DNA of 64,000 nucleotides from Microcebus murinus (Eukaryota; Chordata; Mammalia; Primates; Cheirogaleidae). The notes beneath the pieces were generated by a model. The model did no database searches, was not told the origin of the DNA, and saw only the letters and a list, made by a program, of their open reading frames with translations. The position numbers were made by a program, and so were the translations under genes. The stretch covers positions 100,221,001 through 100,285,000 of the forward strand of contig NC_134110.1 of NCBI RefSeq assembly GCF_040939455.1. The letters run 5' to 3'. Positions 52,521-64,000 of this stretch are shown piece by piece. The first letter of the stretch is position 1. Every line of letters begins with the position of its first letter.

Positions 52521-55480
52521 ATGGGGGAGAGGAGGCACAGATCTTTACTTCATTATCTTAAAACCAAACCTGTGATTATATTTCTCTGTGAATTTTTTGA
52601 AGAAAAAGGAGGGGTTTCTGTTTTGCTTTGCTCCTATAAAAAGAAAGGAGGTTTGAAAATGATAAAACTTTCTGAAGCATCATGTCTTTTCTGGCTGTTC
52701 CTTACCAGATATATCTGGCATCCTTATGCCAGGTATGAATCAGAATCAAGAAATTTGTGCTACTGCAAACGCTCACTTCGGTCACAAGCAAAAATAAAAG
52801 TGATCTGCCCTTTTGGAAGGAGTCTGATGGGGCGGGAGGCCGTGGTCCCAGGGTAGCTGGTTCCTCCTCCCTCACACACTCCACACAGAGCCCTGTGTCA
52901 CTGGAGACAGTCATGGCTTGTGGAACAGCTCCACCCTGAACCACTGTTCCTTTCCTCATCTCTGCTCTCCCGTGTTTTTCTCCTTCCTGTGTTTCTTGAC
53001 CAACTTTTAGTCTCTGCTGATCCCTGCCTACTCCAAATGCCATTTCCTGCTCCCTCCCTCTGTGAGTGCATTGTCCCCACTGAGCTGTGTGCCCCTTGAG
53101 GACAATGCTCTGTGCCCCTTGAGGACAATGCTCTGTCTTAAGCATTGCATCTCTCGAGCTTAGTGCCAGTTCACTAGTACTGAGCACTCAAGAGCTTGTT
53201 GCAAGGAGGGAGGATGGACTATGAAATCACTCGCGTAATAAGGATGGGTGCTTTCTTTCTTTAACCTAGCAACAAGCCAACCACCAACTATCAAGTGTAA
53301 TCTTAAGGTCTGGTCGAAGTCTCTCTCTCCTCTCTTTCTTTCTTCCATAAAACTTGGCATTTAGCTTATTTTGCTTATTGGCTCACTTGTACATAAAAGA
53401 TAGACTTCAGCTTCCCTTCTTCCAACTCCTCTTAGCAAGTCAAATTCCCCAGGCAGGATGGAGCATGCCTTGCCTTTATCAGCATTGTTGAGAGAGTTCT
53501 TCAGTATTAGGAGAATGTACAGGAACAAGGAAGGAAAAAGCTGCAGTGGAGCCTGTCACCTTAGAAAGGCTTATCTTCTGTGGACACATTCTGACTTTTT
53601 ATGCAACTTGAGGGTTCTCCAGGAAGGAATTGAAACAGATATTCCTGACCAAGTTTGCAGGTCCAGTTGCTATTTATATCATCCTGGATGTTGGTCCTCC
53701 TACCAGAACCCAACTTCACCCAAGGCCCATGCAGAAATAAACACAGATATTTCTTTTGGACTTTATCCAAGTGAGCTTGGCTAGTTACAAGAGCCAGAAC
53801 AATGCTGAAGTGACATAATTTTATGGAGACTAAAACCCCAAATAAAGAAGAGGATACAAGTCTGCCTTTGGCTTTGAGCAATGACAATCAAGTGAAGTCT
53901 CCAGTTAGAAAATTCCGATTACACAAATATTTGAAGATGGTGTTTCAGAAGTAGATTTGAGAAAAATCAATTCACCAGGTAAACAACTCCCAATAGATCT
54001 GAACAATTAAGAAGTTTGCTTGGATCCATTTCAAAAACAAGGGCTCTTCCAAGACAGAAATGATCATGTCTTCTTTTAGGGGCTTAAATTTAGGAAGGGT
54101 CACTGTGTCCTTACACAAGGAAAGGTTAGTTAAAGGCAGAGGGTCTCAAAGTTCTCTGATCATAAGCCCTTGTGAGAAGCACACAGAAACCCACTCCATA
54201 TATGAAACAAAAGTTTCATAAAACCACACTGACCTTTACTATATGCAATGTTTTTATCTTTTCTATTTTATTCTATTATAATTAATTTTTTTAAATGCTG
54301 GTAGTGTTCCAAAAAAATTAATTTGTTGATCCCATGTGAGTGGTGACCCAAAATTTGAAAAACAGGGATTCGAGAAAACATAAAAAAGGTTCTGTTTCAA
54401 ATCTAGTAAAAACCATTTCCCCTAAAGCTACTACCTGTCAATTAGAATCATTCCAGTGACTATTGATAGTGAAGGCTATAGTTATAGAAAGGAAATAACT
54501 ATGGAAAGGAGATTGGTTGTGATGAGTGGAGTGCCTCTCATTTGCCAGATACTGTATATATTCTGCATAAAAACATTCTGCACAAAACACAGTCTTCTCT
54601 AGAGACGCTCACATCCCTACAGGGTAGGGTATCCACAAAACAAGCAAAACACATGGATGTGGATAGGTGCCGCTACATGAGCACATTTCTCTATCCCATT
54701 TTAATAACGGACGAAAATGTTATTACTGAAATGATCTTTTTCCCTTAAAGCCATTTTCAGGATCAAAGAATGACAGTTCATCTTCTGAACTACCCTGAGA
54801 CATCTGACCACATCAAAGCCATCCTCTAGTACCTGTCCTCTTGCAGGCACATAGGAATAAAAAGCACTTAGTGCCCTCACTGGAGGCTGAGAACATGCAA
54901 ATTCCAGAGTCAGTGTGAGCTTTGACTCTGGTCAGGCACTGATTTAATGGATATGTGAACTAGCTCCACTTCCTGTGAATTAATATCTTGCTCTTAGAAG
55001 ACACTGGATCTGACAAGATACATAGCACAAACTACAGACAGGAGTCCTTCAGATGAGCTAAACCATCATTATTTTCCAAATTAATCCCTGAGCTTTTAAT
55101 TAGTTGGCAAGCATATAATCACTTGGTCTGGCTGATTTAAGGATGCTGACTTTAAGTAAATATGTTAATACAATGAAAAGCCAATTTAAAAAAATGTATC
55201 AGTATGAGATAATGTGTGTTAAAATGATTTTTTAATATACTACAAGTAGAAGATGTAAAAATTCTACCCTATGAAATTAATTGAGATTGTTAGAATTGGG
55301 TTGCAGTGGTTAATTTGAAAGGCCAGATAAGCCAATATCCTTTTGTGATTAAAGAGAACTTGCTTTGGCTTCAACTTAACCACGTTTGCCTGCTTTTGCT
55401 TTGGCAGTCTGAATGCCGTCTTGATCCCCTCCATACTAAAACTTATTTATTGAGTTGCTTACAGAAATCTCCTTAGCCTC

Positions 55481-55876
55481 TGTATTAGTTTGTAGGGCTG
55501 CCATAACAAATACCCCAGACTGGGTGGTTTAAACGTCAGAAATTTATTTTCTTATTGTTCTGGAGGATGGAAATCCAAGGTTGGGGTGTCAGCAGGTTTA
55601 GTTTCTTCCAAGGCCTTTCTCTGTGGCTTGTAGATGGTGTCTTCTCACTGTGTCTTCTCACTGTGTCTTCACATGTTCTTCCCTCTGTATCTGTCTGTGT
55701 CCTCATCTTCTTTTCTAAAAGGACAAGAGTCATAATGGAGCGGGGCCCACCCTAATGACCTTGTTTGAATGTAATTACCTTTTACGGGCCTCGTCTCCCA
55801 TTACAGTCCGGTTCTGAGGTACTGAGGGTTAGGAATTCAGTGAATTTGAGGGGACACAGTTCAGCTCATGACAGCC
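55481..55876 (-). mobile_element. MaLR/MLT-like LTR, antisense
   Basis: GTATTAGTTTGTAGGGCTGCCATAACAAATACCCCAGACTGGGTGG and TGAATTTGAGGGGACACAG. It has a small internal tandem GTGTCTTCTCACT repeat. Ends 120 bp before the last coding exon of LYN. Confidence 0.75.
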
Positions 55877-55914
55877 TCAGTAAAGCTCTCTTCGATCGTG
55901 GTTGCAGGGTATGA

Positions 55915-56199
<285 letters not shown>

Positions 56200-59100
56200 A
56201 GCACAGAGGAACCTGTGTGCTAGGCCCAGGGTGGCTGCCTCACTCAGAGAGGAAAAGTAACGATGGCGGGTTGCACTGATTATCTCCTGTGCAGGGATGA
56301 TCTGCCACGCCTACCCTGAATGTAGAGGCTAAATTACTCAGGAAGAACACCCTGTAAATGAGAAAGTATTCTGTTCTCTTAGACTGATGCCCGGCGAGCC
56401 ACAGCTTGGACTGATCCTCAGCTGTAATCTCGCTTTGCTTGACCAATTCTGAATACAGCCTCCTGAGAGGAAAGCACCTATTCTCTCCAAAAATGCACCT
56501 AACTGGCCCTAAATTTGCAATTGGACGTGTGACTTAAAGATTCAGAGACCACTGCAATGAATCCCCAGTAGAAGCAGAACTAAACCCATTTATAAAACTA
56601 AAATAACCATAGCATGTCACCTCTTTGTATTTTCTCTATGCTTTGGCTTACTTGTTAAAAACAATTACTAATCCAACCTATCAGATTTTGCAGGTGAAGT
56701 CAGCAGCTTAAAAATGTATTTCTCAGAGTTCAGTGGCTTATTTTTTCCCCACCCCAACCCCTCCCCACCCAACCTGAGACTGTCAAACATTGCCTTCCGT
56801 GGCCACCGCTCAGACCACTTGGCGTGCAGCAGCGCACGGCATCTCTCTCCTCCAGCGGGGCGTCACCCGCGAGCACGCACAGCTGCGCTGCGTGCAGCCT
56901 GGACCTCGGGGCTCGCCCAGACCTCCCGGGAGCAGAGCCCAGAAACTGCTCTACCTTAAGAAGTAATATTTTTAACAGTCCAGCTCTTCCATTTCCACAA
57001 TTTCCTATATACAGACTTTTTTGACAATGTAGTTTGGAAGAAGAGTAAGATTCTAATCTCTGCAGAACCTTATAGGGCCTTTTAAAACATAAGAATTTCC
57101 TTTGTTGCTTCAAAAGATTTGAACATTATTTTCAGGATCAAATATTAATTTTAGTTGTACTTTAGAGAGATAAAATGCCATATTTGGGGCTATTTTTGTG
57201 ATTCAGCAATCTTTTCTAAATCGTGCAAGATGTGTGAGACTATTTATACTCAAGGATATGAAGGAAAGTGAGTGACTACAGAGGCCCTAATGAGCCACAA
57301 TGGCAGGAAACTCAACAGGTTTTGTTTACTAAATTTTTCTACTGTAAGCTTTGAATGGAAACTGCTATATCACATTATGTTTCACTTATGCTGTTGTGTA
57401 TATACCTAATATTTCTATTTTTTGATTTTATTTTAATACACCTGGCCCAATAACATTTCAAGCTTTTTACTTGTGTTTATATTCTTAACTGTTTTCAGTG
57501 TAAAAGTGATTACCAAACTGGGAGGGAATGAGAGGTGTTTCCACAGAACTACACGTTTAAACGTGTGCAAGTTCTACCTCCATGCTTTGATCATTTCAGA
57601 TTGGAGAACTGAGGCGTTGGTGGCCTGGACTCCTGGATGACCCTTTGTGGGGACCAAGCAGGATTTGTTTTCCAAAAGGTTTAGCAGCGCCATGAAAATT
57701 TCATTTGGTATGTTTTGTTTAGGCTCCAGGTGATTAGGGAAAGGGATAAAATATTCCAATTTTCTCTACATTCTTACTACTTTTCCTATGTGATATTTTT
57801 AAATGTTCTTTCTAAAATATTCTAAAATTCTTGATTCACAAGTGCCATAATCACAAAGATGGAATGTAATGTCTGCACAACTGGCCACTTGATTCACAGC
57901 GGAAAGTTTTCTACATACACCTCCATGCTCACATTTTATATCAGAACCATGCATATTATCCAGTATGTCCCCTGAAGAGGACGCGTGAAGAATCCCTAAG
58001 GCAAAACGAAGGGTCTAGAAAGTGTATCTTCACCTTGTCTTGCTTCTTCCCCTTCTGCTTCCTTTCGCTGTTCTCCATTTGACTTCCCCGCCCAGGGAAG
58101 CACGTGCTCCTCCCCTGCTCGGGCTCCTTGGTCGGCACGTGCTGAAGCCACATGTTCGCTCCTCGGCCTGTGAGCACAGGCTCTGACCTTGGCCCTGGGA
58201 TTCCTGCTCCCCATGACTGACGGGCATAACGAGGGGCCCAGCAGCGTTTGTATCACCTCAGGGTCTCCGATGGTTGCATAGCAGCTTAGTCACCACACCT
58301 GAGTAGAAGGGGCCGCTTGGGGCTTCTGTCGCCCCTCCACACATGCCTCCCTGGGTTGTGTGGAATCTCATTGCAGAGTCTCTCTAATGAGCCACCGGAA
58401 AGGCAGGCTGCCCAAGGCCCCTTCTGAGGACAATACGCTGCACGGGAGCCGGCAGTGCTGTGCCAAGAGTGCACAAAGAGTTAATACAAGGAGAGCCTCT
58501 GGTTCTCTGCCTACACAGTGGGCAGACCAAGGGCCCTGAAACAGCCATAATTATAAACTCGTTTCCCAGTCTGCCTGTGGGGCCTGCTTCTCTTTGTTCT
58601 TCCCTCACTCTCACAAACTACCTCCAGGGCAGTAGCTGCCAAAATGTACTTGACATGAAAACCCAGCCTCTGTATATTCAACCGAATTAAGAGAAATGCT
58701 GGTGCTGCGGTTGCTGCCCAGCTCTTCTGGTTACAACTGCCCATTCTGCGGCCAGCTGGTGGATGTTTCCTGCATTCTTAGCCAAGAGCATCTCACCTCC
58801 CACCTTTCCTCTTAGCATCTCCCTCTGTTGTCTACTTCTGCCTGGTAGAGGAGACTCTAGTTCTCTGTCTCCTACATTTTGGCTCCGTGAGGTTTATAGA
58901 TGAGTGAAGATGAGCCTCGCAGTTCTTCCTGATAGGAATGGTGGTTATGAACACACGAAGATACCCATACACCCATCATTTACTCAGGGCTCTCTTGTGC
59001 TTTGGCACATTATAAAAATTATTGCTATTCTCAACATAGTATTCCTGGCAAAAAAATAAAATAAGAAACAGTTATCGCTGACTCACACAGCCCTGGAAGA

Positions 59101-59220
59101 TGTGGACAGTGCTATCACTGTTGCACAGCTGAGAGGGCAGGTGCAGTTAAAGCCTCAGAACAAATTGGCTTCACTTCATATTGTTTCCTTGTGAAATAAA
59201 ACCAATGAAATACCTTTGTA
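56200..59220 (+). other. LYN: LYN 3' UTR (distal limit inferred)
   Basis: Non-coding sequence after the stop. It is free of Alu and L1 for about 3 kb, unlike its surroundings, as expected of transcribed 3' UTR. It has a short CpG-dense cluster at 56820-56960. The first part is A/T-rich, with several T-rich runs between 57000 and 57500. Two candidate ends are annotated separately. Which of them is used cannot be told from sequence alone. Confidence 0.65.
57435..57500 (+). terminator. Candidate proximal poly(A) site with variant hexamer AATACA
   Basis: AATACA at 57435-57440, a known weak variant of AATAAA, is followed 25-60 bases later by T- and GT-rich sequence (CTTGTGTTTATATTC, then TTTTCAGTGT), the usual downstream element. 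Use here would give a 3' UTR of about 1.26 kb. No canonical AATAAA occurs between the stop codon and 59055. Confidence 0.45.
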
Positions 59221-59262
59221 GCAGAATCTCCCTGACTCGGTTGGGTGTTCTGAGTGGGCAAA
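59195..59262 (+). terminator. Candidate distal poly(A) site, canonical AATAAA
   Basis: AATAAA at 59195-59200 sits about 40 bases before a GT-rich element at roughly 59238-59262 (GGTTGGGTGTTCTGAGTGG), so cleavage is expected near 59215-59225. An earlier AATAAA at 59055-59060 has a weaker downstream context. Confidence 0.5.
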
Positions 59263-60352
59263 GGGTATCACTTACAAAATGCTCCACTGGAGCCCACACA
59301 AAAGAGAGGGGAAACTTCTTGTAAGTAATCTTACTTGTGGAGGAAAAGTAATGGGAGAATTCAACTCGCCAGTTGCACTTTGTAGAGACTATACTTTTGA
59401 ATGGAATGTTTTGATAACATGTTTCATTTCATAACATGAATTTATATTAAAACTGATAGTTTTGTCCCATAAAGTTCTAACCCAATACATGTGTAAGAGG
59501 AATATTCCAACTTAATTTCCTATGTTCTGATGAATATATTAAATACTTCAGGTAGGAGTGTCAAAAAAAGGTCACAGAGTTCCCAAGATGGCCATGGTAT
59601 GACCTTGAGTATTTCCCTTAAATGGGGAAATGACAGGGACAATCTCGGTGCCCTCTATCTCTAGGTCTTTGGAAAGACTTCAGAAATAATCTAGATCGGC
59701 CAATGTGCAATGTTAACACTGAACTTCTAGAATCAAAAATGGCCTTATCTACAACACCGAAGTAGATACTACAAAGTAGATACCATGTCATAAAGTAAGA
59801 AAATTATCTGTAATTTTTTTATTGTTAGCCTTACACTGGGCTTGCACAATAGGTCCTTCATTCCTTGTCTGCATCCAACCTTTAGGGTCAGATGTGTTTT
59901 TGATTTCATGGGTTTTTTTCAAAGATTAATACACTGAGTATACCGAATATTTGGTGGTAAAACCTCAGTGAATACTGAGGAGGAAATCAAGTAAACATTT
60001 TTGCAGAAAAATGCCTACATATTCACAGCAAGTGGGATGAATATAGCCCATAAATAGCTTCAGGTCAGGTTTTGCCATCAAATGAGTTCTTAAAAAATCT
60101 TTTGGATTTCAGGGTCTTTGAATTTCAGAATTGTGGATAAGGGCACGTGGACCTGAACCTTGGCCAGTTGAAGAATGTGCAAGGCCTTTCGTTATCAGTG
60201 GTGTATTTGATTCAAATGGAGGACATTTAGATGGTAGTCACCCAAACAAAAACATTTTATGTAGCTGTGCTCAAAGATGCAAAGTGTTTATGCTTCTCTT
60301 TGAAACAACACAATTTTAATATTAGTATAATCTCTTATCAAATACTGCCTCA

Positions 60353-60656
<304 letters not shown>

Positions 60657-61007
60657 AGATACTACATAAAGTACATGTAGAAAAGCACATCATGAAGTCC
60701 AATCAGCACAGTGTGACAGACAGACGGACACAAAGACCTCTGAGGAGGCTGTTATGGCAGTTCCAACAGAGAGAAAAGAGTTCAATCGCCACTTGGGCCT
60801 GCTGGGGTGACACTGCAGCAGTCGGCCCTCCCAGTGCCTTGCCTAACGCCCAGGGATTGGGTTTCTCTGGATTTAGGGTGGGGTGCAGAAATCTGCTTTT
60901 GATTTTTTTAAAATACCACCCCCATCTCTGATGTTGATGTTAGTATTCAAATTATAACCCTTAAGAAACTCAACCAGGGAATTTGATTTTGGAGTTGGCA
61001 GCTGTTA

Positions 61008-61395
61008 TCAGTTGAATTGTGTTCTTCCAGAATGATCTGTTGAAGGTCTGACCTCCAGAACCTCAGAATGTGACATTGTTTAGAGTAAGGTTGTTGCAGA
61101 TGTAACTGGTTAAGATGAGGCCATGCTGGAGCAGGGGGGGACCCAGTCCAATATGCCTGGTGTCCTTATAAAAAGAACCCCATGGGAAGTGACAAACACA
61201 GGCAGAAGGAAGTCTGTGAAGACACCCTGGGAGGAGATGGCAATTCTGAAGCCAAGGAGAGAGACTGCAACAAATCCTCCCTCACAGCCCTCAGAAGAAA
61301 CCAACCCTTCATCTTCCAGACTTCCAGCCTGGACAAGGAATTTCTGCTGTTTAAGCCGCTCAGTTGTTGATACTTTGTGACAGTATCCCAGTTAT
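61008..61395 (+). mobile_element. MaLR/MLT-like LTR, sense
   Basis: TTATCAGTTGAATTGTGTTC start, GGTGTCCTTATAAAAAGAACC centre and CTGCTGTTTAAGCCGCTCAG near the end. The other MaLR copies here are antisense. Confidence 0.7.
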
Positions 61396-62409
61396 AGGAG
61401 TGTTGATAAAAGAGAAGACTGTGGAAAACATGGAAACAGAGAGAACCTGCAGGCAGGAAAAGGGAAGCGGGGCCAGCAAGGAAGATAAAGAAGGGTGGTG
61501 GAGGCGGGAACTGGGAGAGTGGACAGCTCGGGGCCAGGGCCCAGGGGTGAGGGTGCCGGGCAGGGACAGCCAAGCAGCCATGTGTTCAGATGCAGGTTTT
61601 ATTTATTACCTGGGTGTGGCGAGGCCAACAGAGCAGGAGACAGGTTGCTCCTCACTGTGCTCAAGAGGAGGAGCACACCACACCCCGCCACCGCACCCAC
61701 CAGGGCCATGCCAGGAAGCACCAGGGTCCCTCAGAAGTAAAGGAGTGAGGGGGACACAGGCCAGAACCCTCCCTGGGGTTTCTGTGGGGAGGCCTGGGCA
61801 AGGCCAGGGAGCAGGCCTAGGACGGGCTAGCTCCTAGCCCTCTGCTCCCGGGTGATTAGGCCCAGCATGTGTGAGCCCAGCAACAGGGGGTGGTTCGTAT
61901 AGGAAAGGTGAGCTTCCGGGTGAGCTGTGTACTTTCTCTGGGAATTGGCTATCCAGGAAGTGGCAGTGTCTCCAGGGTCACCAAGGCCCCAGATGTCAAA
62001 GCTTCAGAGTACGAGAAATAGAAATGTGATTAAGGCACATGCCAAAGGCAAGAACAGGAGGAGGATATGACCAGGGCAGATCAGGGGAAGGTTTTGTCCT
62101 CAGAAAGGCCTAAGGTCCCTGAGGGCAGGGTCGGGCCACACCAGGTTCTCACCCCTACACCTACCTAAAGAGCCTTCTAAACCACACCTGTTTGTGCCAA
62201 GTGGCAGCAAGAAGAAAGGCTTGCAAAGGGGGTAGAGGGAAGGGGATGCCTATCTAGGGTACCCCGGGAGGAAGAGGAGGACGGCAAAGATGCTGGGGCC
62301 CTGTGGGGCCAGCTGATGGCTCTGCCGTCCTGCAAGGCGGGGCTTTGAGCAGGGGACGTGCGGAGAGCCTGCAGCGACTGTGCAGAGTGTGGAGGAGATG
62401 AGCGAGGCT

Positions 62410-62468
62410 GCCGCCACGGCACTCACTCTAGCCTGGGCAACAAAGCCAGACTCTGTCTCAAAAAAAAA
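62410..62468 (+). mobile_element. 3' end of a lemur-type Alu
   Basis: CCGCCACGGCACTCACTCTAGCC, GGGCAACAAAGC, ACTCTGTCTC and an A-run. Only the last 60 bases survive. Confidence 0.88.
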
Positions 62469-62470
62469 GG

Positions 62471-62912
62471 AAGAACGTTTTTATAAATTTAGTGTAGCCT
62501 ATGTGCACGGTGTTTACAATCTACAGCGGTGTACAATAGTGTCCTAGGCCTTCACATTCACTCGCCACTCTCTCACTGACTCACCCACTGCTGCTTCCAG
62601 TCAGTACAAGCTGCATTCACGGTAAGGGCCCTATACAGGTGTACCATTTTTTATCTTTTATACCAAATTTTTACTATACCTTTTCTATGTGTAGATACAC
62701 AAATATTTACCAACTTGGTACAATTGCCCACAGTATTCAGAACAGAAACGTGCTGAACAGGTTTGTAGCCTAAGAGCAATACAGTATGCCTAGATGTATA
62801 ATAGACTATACCATCTAGGTTTGTATGAGTATAATATTTGCACAGTGACAAAATTGCCTGATGTTGCATTTCTCAGAATGTATTCCTGTTATTAAGTGAT
62901 ATGTGACTGTAT
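62471..62912. mobile_element. DNA-transposon remnant (Tigger-like)
   Basis: TTTATAAATTTAGTGTAGCC, TCCTAGGCCTTCACATTCACTC, GGTGTACCATTTTTTATCTTTTATACC, GTTTGTAGCCTAAGAGCAATA and ACTATACCATCTAGG resemble a widespread primate MER-type DNA repeat; subfamily not certain. The right end GTGATATGTGACTGTA looks like its inverted terminus. Confidence 0.65.
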
Positions 62913-64000
62913 TTTATACTGAAGAATATCTAGGCACAAACATCATACCCTCCCCACCAAACACATGCCAGTCATTTAAGTTATCATTTAGCTCCCTGAA
63001 CAGCAGCTTCCCATCTGTCTTTAAAAATACTCAAACCGTGTTTCAGATAGCTACTCAGTTTGTGGTAGGAAATAAAGAAAAAGGAAGTATAAAAAGCATA
63101 AAAATTAAATTAAAGCTCTCAATTCCAAAGGGTCAGATTAAAAAAATGCTCCTTATTAATCAATAATATAACAAAACATTCCTTTAGCAAGTGAATTCAC
63201 ATAGATACAAACTTCTGGGACAAGTGCTGTGGATTGAAAAATAGGGCCTCCTTCTGGGACATGGCTTAGGCCCGAGGCTGAGGAAGAAGAGAACACTCCA
63301 CAGGCTCCCCGTGGGGGGGTGCGAGGGGACGATCTCTCCTCAGACGCACATATCCCAGGCCAACAGTCAACAGAGAGCATAAGGTTTGAAATCCGAATGT
63401 AAAACCCCACAGAGAAACTCCAGTATCACACCAAGGAATGCAAACCAACGACTGGACTTCTTTCTTTAGAGAAAAAAAAATTTTTTTAACTGAAAAGAAA
63501 ATGACATAAAGAAATCTGTTTTCATTCCTTTACTATACCACCTCCTACCAGATGTAAAGTCTAGCTTTTGGTGTTTTCTGGTGTTTTTAGGCATCGGTTA
63601 ATTTTGTAATGAACATTCGTACAGCCACGCAGAAACCTCAGGGAGAAGCGTGACTTCCCAGTCAAGGCTAACGCGTGGCCTCCCACGGTTCTGCCCGCCG
63701 GAGAGAGCTCTGCGGAGGGCTCGGTAACCAGTACCACACAGGATATGGATTATTTGCCTCCTGTCCTTTGTTAAACGAAGTTGAATTAAACTGAGTAAGA
63801 ATGCATGCGGAGAAGGGCTGTGCACAGGCTTTGAATTAGACTTAATTATTTTTAGGAAAAGTCTTATTTTTCATTAATCAGCTGGTTTTGTTTAAATTCT
63901 CAACTAGCAACCCTTTGCTTAGTTGCATCAACTGGATAATATCTTTCCTTTTCTTTCTGTGGATTAGCTTCATACCATTTATCCAATATTGTAAAATCTA

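Overview
The window is mammalian nuclear DNA, most likely from a strepsirrhine primate of the lemur type. The clue is the Alu elements: about ten carry a left-to-right arm linker containing AATTGGCCAACTA and a right-arm end containing GCTAGGCTGACGCCACGGC. That variant is typical of lemuriform Alus and is not the human consensus. The species is inferred from these repeats, not proved.

One protein-coding gene is clearly present: LYN, a Src-family tyrosine kinase, on the + strand. The window starts inside an intron and contains the last nine coding exons: 2777-2875, 2999-3102, 3649-3798, 4901-5053, 18752-18934, 19420-19496, 45803-45956, 48386-48517 and 55997-56199. Spliced together they read without interruption through the end of SH3, all of SH2, the SH2-kinase linker, the complete kinase domain and the regulatory tail, ending in QYQQQP and a stop. 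All eight introns inside the window are GT-AG and keep frame. Counting back from the stop, exon one of the window begins at residue 96 of a 512-residue protein, so no residues are gained or lost relative to human LYN. All key kinase residues are present (K275, E290, T319, D367, D385, Y397, Y508). The upstream SH3 exon, the N-terminal exons and the promoter lie left of the window. The 3' UTR starts at 56200 and has two candidate polyadenylation sites, near 57460 and near 59220.

Layout: 1-2776 upstream intron (MIR, a 21-bp tandem repeat, antisense L1, an old Alu); 2777-5053 four clustered exons (SH3 end, SH2, start of kinase); 5054-18751 a 13.7-kb intron rich in nested transposons, including a mariner, an internally deleted L1 and a terminal-inverted-repeat element; 18752-19496 two exons; 19497-45802 a 26.3-kb intron holding a GC-rich minisatellite, CpG-dense patches and many repeats; 45803-56199 the last three exons; 56200 to about 59220 3' UTR; then intergenic DNA with old repeats.

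I found no second host gene, structural RNA gene or unknown multi-gene system. The best leads are in transposon history: a full-length but broken Hsmar1-like mariner in a lemur-type genome, an L1 whose 5' UTR is joined directly to the end of ORF2, and a 142-bp tandem duplication that copied part of that insertion. The minisatellite and an isolated CpG-dense intronic patch also deserve checking.
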